From Verrucomicrobiales bacterium (GTDB lineage Bacteria > Verrucomicrobiota > Verrucomicrobiia > Verrucomicrobiales > DEV007): DNA of 8,417 bases. Below the pieces are notes generated by a model. The model was not told the DNA's origin. It saw only the letters and a list, made by a program, of their open reading frames with translations, and made no database searches. Positions 5,154-8,417 of the stretch are shown here, in pieces. Location: the NCBI GenBank assembly GCA_023253615.1, contig JALRFZ010000219.1, forward strand, positions 1-8,417, written 5' to 3'. Position 1 is the stretch's first letter, and each line of letters opens with the position of its first letter. A program made the translations under genes and the position numbers.

Positions 5154-6917
5154 ATGTCCTTCTTGTTTCGTAATATTTTTTCTCCTGATGACTCCGAGTT
5201 CGAAGGCTCGCCTGAAAACGGCGTGCCCGGTGGATTTTCGAGTCCGGGCGAGGTGCCGCAGGGGAGGGGGAATCTGGAACCCGGAAAAACGACTGTCGAG
5301 CGCGGCCAAACCTTCCTCGCCAGCGAGTTGCTGCCCCTCATCCCAACGGCGATCGTGGCCGATTCGGGCATCCCGATGGAAAAGGAGATCCTCGTGCCGG
5401 TGCCGGCCGATGGCTCTCTGGATGTGAAGCTCTCGACGCTCTACCAGCTCTGTCCGGAGCTCTTTGCCGCGGAGATCACCCCGTTGAACGACTCGGTCCT
5501 GACTTTGCCGCCCCGGGTCGGGGCGACACCGCCAGTAACGGCCCAGAGCAAGGCTCTGGCGGCGAGCGGCATCTTTTTCAAGCCCGAGGCGAATGCGGAG
5601 GCAGGGTCCGGCTTCTGGTCGCCGGTGACTCCGGCATCTCCTTCGTCTTCTTCTCCGCCTCCGGGAAAGGGTGTGGCTCCGGCGAACCCGTTCGCGGCCG
5701 AGGACATTTCGGCGAAGAACGCGTTTGCAGCCCCGGCGACATCCGGCCCTGCGCCATCGACCATGCTTGGCAAAATGCCGGGAGGGTTTGAATTACCACT
5801 GGTCGGCGGAGCTGGCAAAGCCTTCGGAGCAGGCCCGGCCGGGGCGCCGTTGGAGGCGAACGCCGCGGCACCAGCGCCTGGTATGTTTGGATTCGGGGCC
5901 GCGCCGACGGCCAAGAGCGAGGGTGAGGTGCCGGCAGCGGGGAACCCTTTCGAGAGCGACAAGGGCTTCGCGACACTCTTCACGAAGCAAGCCGAACACG
6001 ATGCCTCGATCCCGCCTCCCGGCGGACCTTTTGGTGCGCCCGCGAAAGCACCGGAAATCGAAGGCGTCTGGGGGGCGATGTTCCGCGGCGAGGCGAAAGA
6101 TTTGTCCGCGGAGCCGGGTCCGGATTTCGAGGGTATCGGCAATCTTCTGAGCCAGACGAAAAAGCCCGCCGAGCCCCAGGGATTGGCGATGCCATCCGCT
6201 CCTCCACCTGCCGCTCCGGTGGAAATGACCGCGCCTGCGGCGGGCGGATTTGCCAAGGGATTCAACGCCTACGCTTCCCCGGCCGCGTCGGAAGCCGTTC
6301 CGCCCGCCCCGTCGATCGAGGTTGGATGCGCCGCGACGGCTTCGCTCGAGGCGGTCTTTGCGGTCGCGGCGTCGCCTGCCGCCCCTGCTGCGGCAGCTTC
6401 CGCGGCAGCTCCGGTCGAGGACGTGTCGGCATCCGGGATCGTCGCCTCGACATCGCCGGAGCCGGTTGTCGAGCCGGTGATGGCGCCCGCCGCAGCGGTG
6501 ACATCGTCCGCGCCGGCATCGGACGATGAGGATCTCCGCGATCTCGAGATGCGTGCGATTTTCTCGACGAGCGAGCGGTTCAATCTCTCGATGGTCGCCC
6601 GCAAGGTCGTGGGGCTTCCCGGCATCAACAGTTGTTCGCTCTCGACTCCGGGCAAGATCGTCCATGCTTCGCGGCGCGACGAGACCCGCCTGGGCAACGA
6701 GGCCCGCGAAATGATCGCGACGCTGCGGAGCCTGGCGAAGCTCACCGGCCTGCCCGAGGCGCGGACCTTCACCCTGCAGACCGATCGCGGCATCGTCAGC
6801 CTCTTCCTCGAGGGGGATTGCTGCGTGACGGTGAACCAGGAAGCAGCCGCCTTCCCGGCCGGGGTGCGCGAGAAGCTGATCCTCATCGCCCGCAGCATCG
6901 GCAAACTCCGCGACTAG
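5154..6917 (+). CDS. Roadblock/LC7-like domain protein with unrecognised N-terminal domain and long Ala/Pro-rich linker
   Basis: A 587-aa cytoplasmic protein with no signal peptide or membrane segment. Three parts are visible. Residues 49-122 look like a folded domain (ASELLPLIPTAIV, then KLSTLYQLCPEL, then LNDSVLTLPP) that I do not recognise. Residues about 123-456 are a low-complexity linker dominated by Ala, Pro, Gly and Ser, with scattered aromatic clusters (FWSPV, NPFAAED, NPFESD, FATLF, GVWGAMF). Residues 457-587 form a roadblock-like alpha/beta domain: a leading helix, VVGLPGINSCSLST, a long central helix, TFTLQTDRGIVSLFLEGDCCVTV and a final helix after GVREKL. Roadblock proteins such as MglB bind Ras-like GTPases as activators, exchange factors or scaffolds. 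The MglA-like gene begins 27 bases downstream, so a partnership is a reasonable inference. The ATG at 5154 lacks a Shine-Dalgarno sequence, but the frame and the start of sequence conservation near MSFLFRNIF fit. The roadblock assignment rests on pattern recognition without a profile search. Confidence 0.75.
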   Translation: MSFLFRNIFSPDDSEFEGSPENGVPGGFSSPGEVPQGRGNLEPGKTTVERGQTFLASELLPLIPTAIVADSGIPMEKEILVPVPADGSLDVKLSTLYQLCPELFAAEITPLNDSVLTLPPRVGATPPVTAQSKALAASGIFFKPEANAEAGSGFWSPVTPASPSSSSPPPGKGVAPANPFAAEDISAKNAFAAPATSGPAPSTMLGKMPGGFELPLVGGAGKAFGAGPAGAPLEANAAAPAPGMFGFGAAPTAKSEGEVPAAGNPFESDKGFATLFTKQAEHDASIPPPGGPFGAPAKAPEIEGVWGAMFRGEAKDLSAEPGPDFEGIGNLLSQTKKPAEPQGLAMPSAPPPAAPVEMTAPAAGGFAKGFNAYASPAASEAVPPAPSIEVGCAATASLEAVFAVAASPAAPAAAASAAAPVEDVSASGIVASTSPEPVVEPVMAPAAAVTSSAPASDDEDLRDLEMRAIFSTSERFNLSMVARKVVGLPGINSCSLSTPGKIVHASRRDETRLGNEAREMIATLRSLAKLTGLPEARTFTLQTDRGIVSLFLEGDCCVTVNQEAAAFPAGVREKLILIARSIGKLRD

Positions 6918-6944
6918 CGATCATCCCTCCCCGCAAACGACGAC

Positions 6945-7622
6945 ATGGCCCTGGTCCGACACGACAGTCGCGAAGTGCAGTTCAAGATCGTGTATTGCGG
7001 TCCCCCCGGCGGAGGAAAAACGACGAACCTCCAATACATCCACCGCCGTCTCGATCCGGGCCTGCGCGGGGATCTCGTCTCCATCGCGACTGAGCGCGAC
7101 CGCACGATCTGTTTCGACTTTCTGCCCGTCCACGAGACGGAGATCGCGGGTTACCGCACGCGATTCCAACTCTACGCGGTGCCGGGCCAGCGCCTTCTTG
7201 CCGAGACGCGGCGCAGCGTCCTCGCAGGGGCTGATGCCGTCGTTTTTGTCGCGGATTCCGCGGCCGGGCGCCTCGGGGAGAATCTCGAAGCCTGGCACGG
7301 CTGCCGGGAGGATCTCGCGGCCAATCATCTCGATCCCGACCGCATCCCCTTTGCCTATCAATACAACAAACGCGACCAAGTCGGCGCGATGCGGCCGGAG
7401 GATCTCGACGAGGTCTTCGGCGTGCGGGTGCCGTCTTTCCTCGCTTGCGCGGTCTCGGGCTACCAGGTCTTCGCCACGCTCGATTGGGTTACCGGGGGAG
7501 TGCTCGCGGGATTTCATGCTTCCCTTGCCGCGTCGAAACGTTGTAAAACCCGGGTGGAGGCAAGGGAGGCCGAAGCCGCGCCGCGCTCGAATCCGCGGGT
7601 GGTCGAGGTCCCCGCCCTCTGA
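6945..7622 (+). CDS. MglA-family small Ras-like GTPase
   Basis: A 225-aa cytoplasmic GTPase resembling Myxococcus MglA, the nucleotide switch for cell polarity and gliding. The G motifs are in order: P-loop GPPGGGKTT at 19-27 (G19, G24, K25, T26); a switch I region ATERDRTICFDFLP at 48-61 with R53 and T54; the MglA-type VPGQ at 79-82 in place of the eukaryotic DxxGQ; and NKRD at 141-144 for guanine recognition. R53 and Q82 sit at the same numbers as the intrinsic arginine finger and catalytic Gln of characterised MglA proteins, so hydrolysis should be possible. The G domain ends near residue 190. A basic-to-mixed tail of about 35 residues follows, making the protein longer than Myxococcus MglA (about 195 aa). 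It sits between two roadblock-type genes, 27 bases after one and 36 before the next, so a shared operon and direct regulation by these neighbours are likely. Its cellular role here (motility, polarity or other) cannot be read from sequence, so no gene symbol is given. Confidence 0.9.
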   Translation: MALVRHDSREVQFKIVYCGPPGGGKTTNLQYIHRRLDPGLRGDLVSIATERDRTICFDFLPVHETEIAGYRTRFQLYAVPGQRLLAETRRSVLAGADAVVFVADSAAGRLGENLEAWHGCREDLAANHLDPDRIPFAYQYNKRDQVGAMRPEDLDEVFGVRVPSFLACAVSGYQVFATLDWVTGGVLAGFHASLAASKRCKTRVEAREAEAAPRSNPRVVEVPAL

Positions 7623-7658
7623 TCCCTTCATCCGCTTTTGCAGCCCTCCTTTCACGAC

Positions 7659-8417
7659 ATGGACAGCAGAGAGATCGAGTCGCCCGCAGAGGCAGACTAC
7701 ACCGCGGCCGTCCCTTTGGAGATCGATGAAGACACGGCGATGCGTGCGGATGACCTGCTGCGCGAATTCGCCGAAGACGCCGGACTCGAGACGGCCCTGA
7801 TCGTCGATCGGAGCGGTGCCCTTGTCGCCGGCATCTCGGGCGAGGCGGTGACGATCGAAGTGATCTCGGCCCTCGTGGCGGGGGCGAGCGGGGCGATGCG
7901 CGCCCTGGTCTCGCGTCTCGGAGAGACGGGCGCGGTCGAGAGCCTGCACCTCGGGGGGAACCGGCTTGTCTATTTGAAGGAGATCGTGAACCGCTTCATC
8001 CTCGTGGCGGTCGCCGAAGTCTCGCGGCCAGCGGGGATCGTGCGTCAAAAGGCGCTCGCCATCGATGCGCGACTCGATGATCTGCTGCGCGAGGTGCGGC
8101 CTGCCGAGGTGGTGCCGCCTCCCTCGCCGCCGGCCAGATCCCTCCGCGCCATCGCACGCGAGCGGGCGGCCCTGCGCGAAGCCGGTCTCGCCGCCGTCGC
8201 GCCGGTGATCGATCCGGTCGCATCCGGGATGTTCGACGAGTCCGACATTCGCGTTGAAGAGCGCGATGCCATCCAGATCGAGGAAATCGACTTGGAGGAT
8301 TTCCCGGACGAGTTGGCTGTGGAGGAGAGTTTCGAGACCCTCGAGTCGGACGAAGGGATCGAAAGTGATGACGAGGGGATCGAGTTGCCTGTTTCTCCCT
8401 TCGAAGTATTCGATGAG
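7659..8417 (+). CDS. Roadblock/LC7 (MglB-like) domain protein, open at the right edge
   Basis: The frame from the ATG at 7659 stays open to the last base, giving 253 residues and no stop, so the gene is truncated by the window. After a short acidic N-terminus, residues 30-147 form a typical roadblock/LC7 domain: a first helix DDLLREFAEDAG, the strand ETALIVDRSGALVAGIS, a central helix (about 66-90), the strands VESLHLGGNRLVYLKEI and FILVAVAEV, and a closing helix (about 124-147). This is the fold of MglB, the GTPase-activating partner of MglA. A Pro-rich hinge (149-160) and a basic/Ala helix (161-182) follow, then a strongly acidic segment (about 194-253) with an internal repeat (ESDEGIES, DDEGIE). 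The gene starts 36 bases after the MglA-like gene, with no terminator between and no clear ribosome binding site. An ATG at 7740 is an alternative start. More domains may lie beyond the edge. Confidence 0.85.
   Translation, partial: MDSREIESPAEADYTAAVPLEIDEDTAMRADDLLREFAEDAGLETALIVDRSGALVAGISGEAVTIEVISALVAGASGAMRALVSRLGETGAVESLHLGGNRLVYLKEIVNRFILVAVAEVSRPAGIVRQKALAIDARLDDLLREVRPAEVVPPPSPPARSLRAIARERAALREAGLAAVAPVIDPVASGMFDESDIRVEERDAIQIEEIDLEDFPDELAVEESFETLESDEGIESDDEGIELPVSPFEVFDE

Noticed and set aside
5685..5964. NPF motifs in the linker as ligands of the SHD1 domain of the propeller protein
   Set aside because: Yeast Sla1 SHD1 binds NPFxD, but here the Asp is one or more positions off (NPFESD, NPFAAED). 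The SHD1 protein is also exported while the linker protein is cytoplasmic.
5441..6665. Reverse-strand open frames opposite the Ala/Pro-rich linker
   Set aside because: They are compositional shadows: GC-rich low-complexity codons read as Gly/Ala/Arg-rich nonsense on the other strand. No start signal or domain supports them.

Overview
The window reads as chromosomal DNA of a GC-rich bacterium with a Gram-negative envelope, most likely from Verrucomicrobiota (the Luteolibacter/Haloferula/Akkermansiaceae area is a guess). The reasons are the pairing of an SHD1 domain with a PQQ-type propeller opening with a WPAFRGPNADG segment, which is typical of Planctomycetota and Verrucomicrobiota; an outer-membrane barrel ending in Phe; start codons without clear Shine-Dalgarno sequences; and an MglA/roadblock gene set. 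All seven genes are on the + strand. I see no tRNA, rRNA, CRISPR array, transposase or phage gene.

Layout: 1-130 holds degenerate short direct repeats and a small hairpin, probably the edge of a repeat element. 253-1065 is a secreted GH16 glycoside hydrolase. 1191-1886 is an outer-membrane beta-barrel protein with an AT-rich leader and a very strong intrinsic terminator at 1915-1946. 2019-3464 is an exported SHD1 plus beta-propeller protein. 3525-4955 is a CPBP-family intramembrane protease with a large non-membrane insert. 4956-5153 is an AT-rich control region with several dyads. From 5154 to the right edge runs one tight gene cluster: a 587-residue protein with a C-terminal roadblock-like domain (5154-6917), an MglA-family small GTPase (6945-7622) and a second roadblock/LC7 protein (from 7659, open at the window edge).

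How the genes work together: the first four look like independent envelope and secretion functions. The last three form a likely operon (gaps of 27 and 36 bases). By analogy with Myxococcus MglA/MglB, the GTPase would be a nucleotide switch, and the roadblock proteins its regulators or effectors, perhaps setting polarity, motility or envelope organisation. This cluster is the best candidate for an under-described system here. It has two quite different roadblock partners, one on a long Ala/Pro-rich linker behind an unrecognised N-terminal domain and the other with a strongly acidic C-terminal extension.
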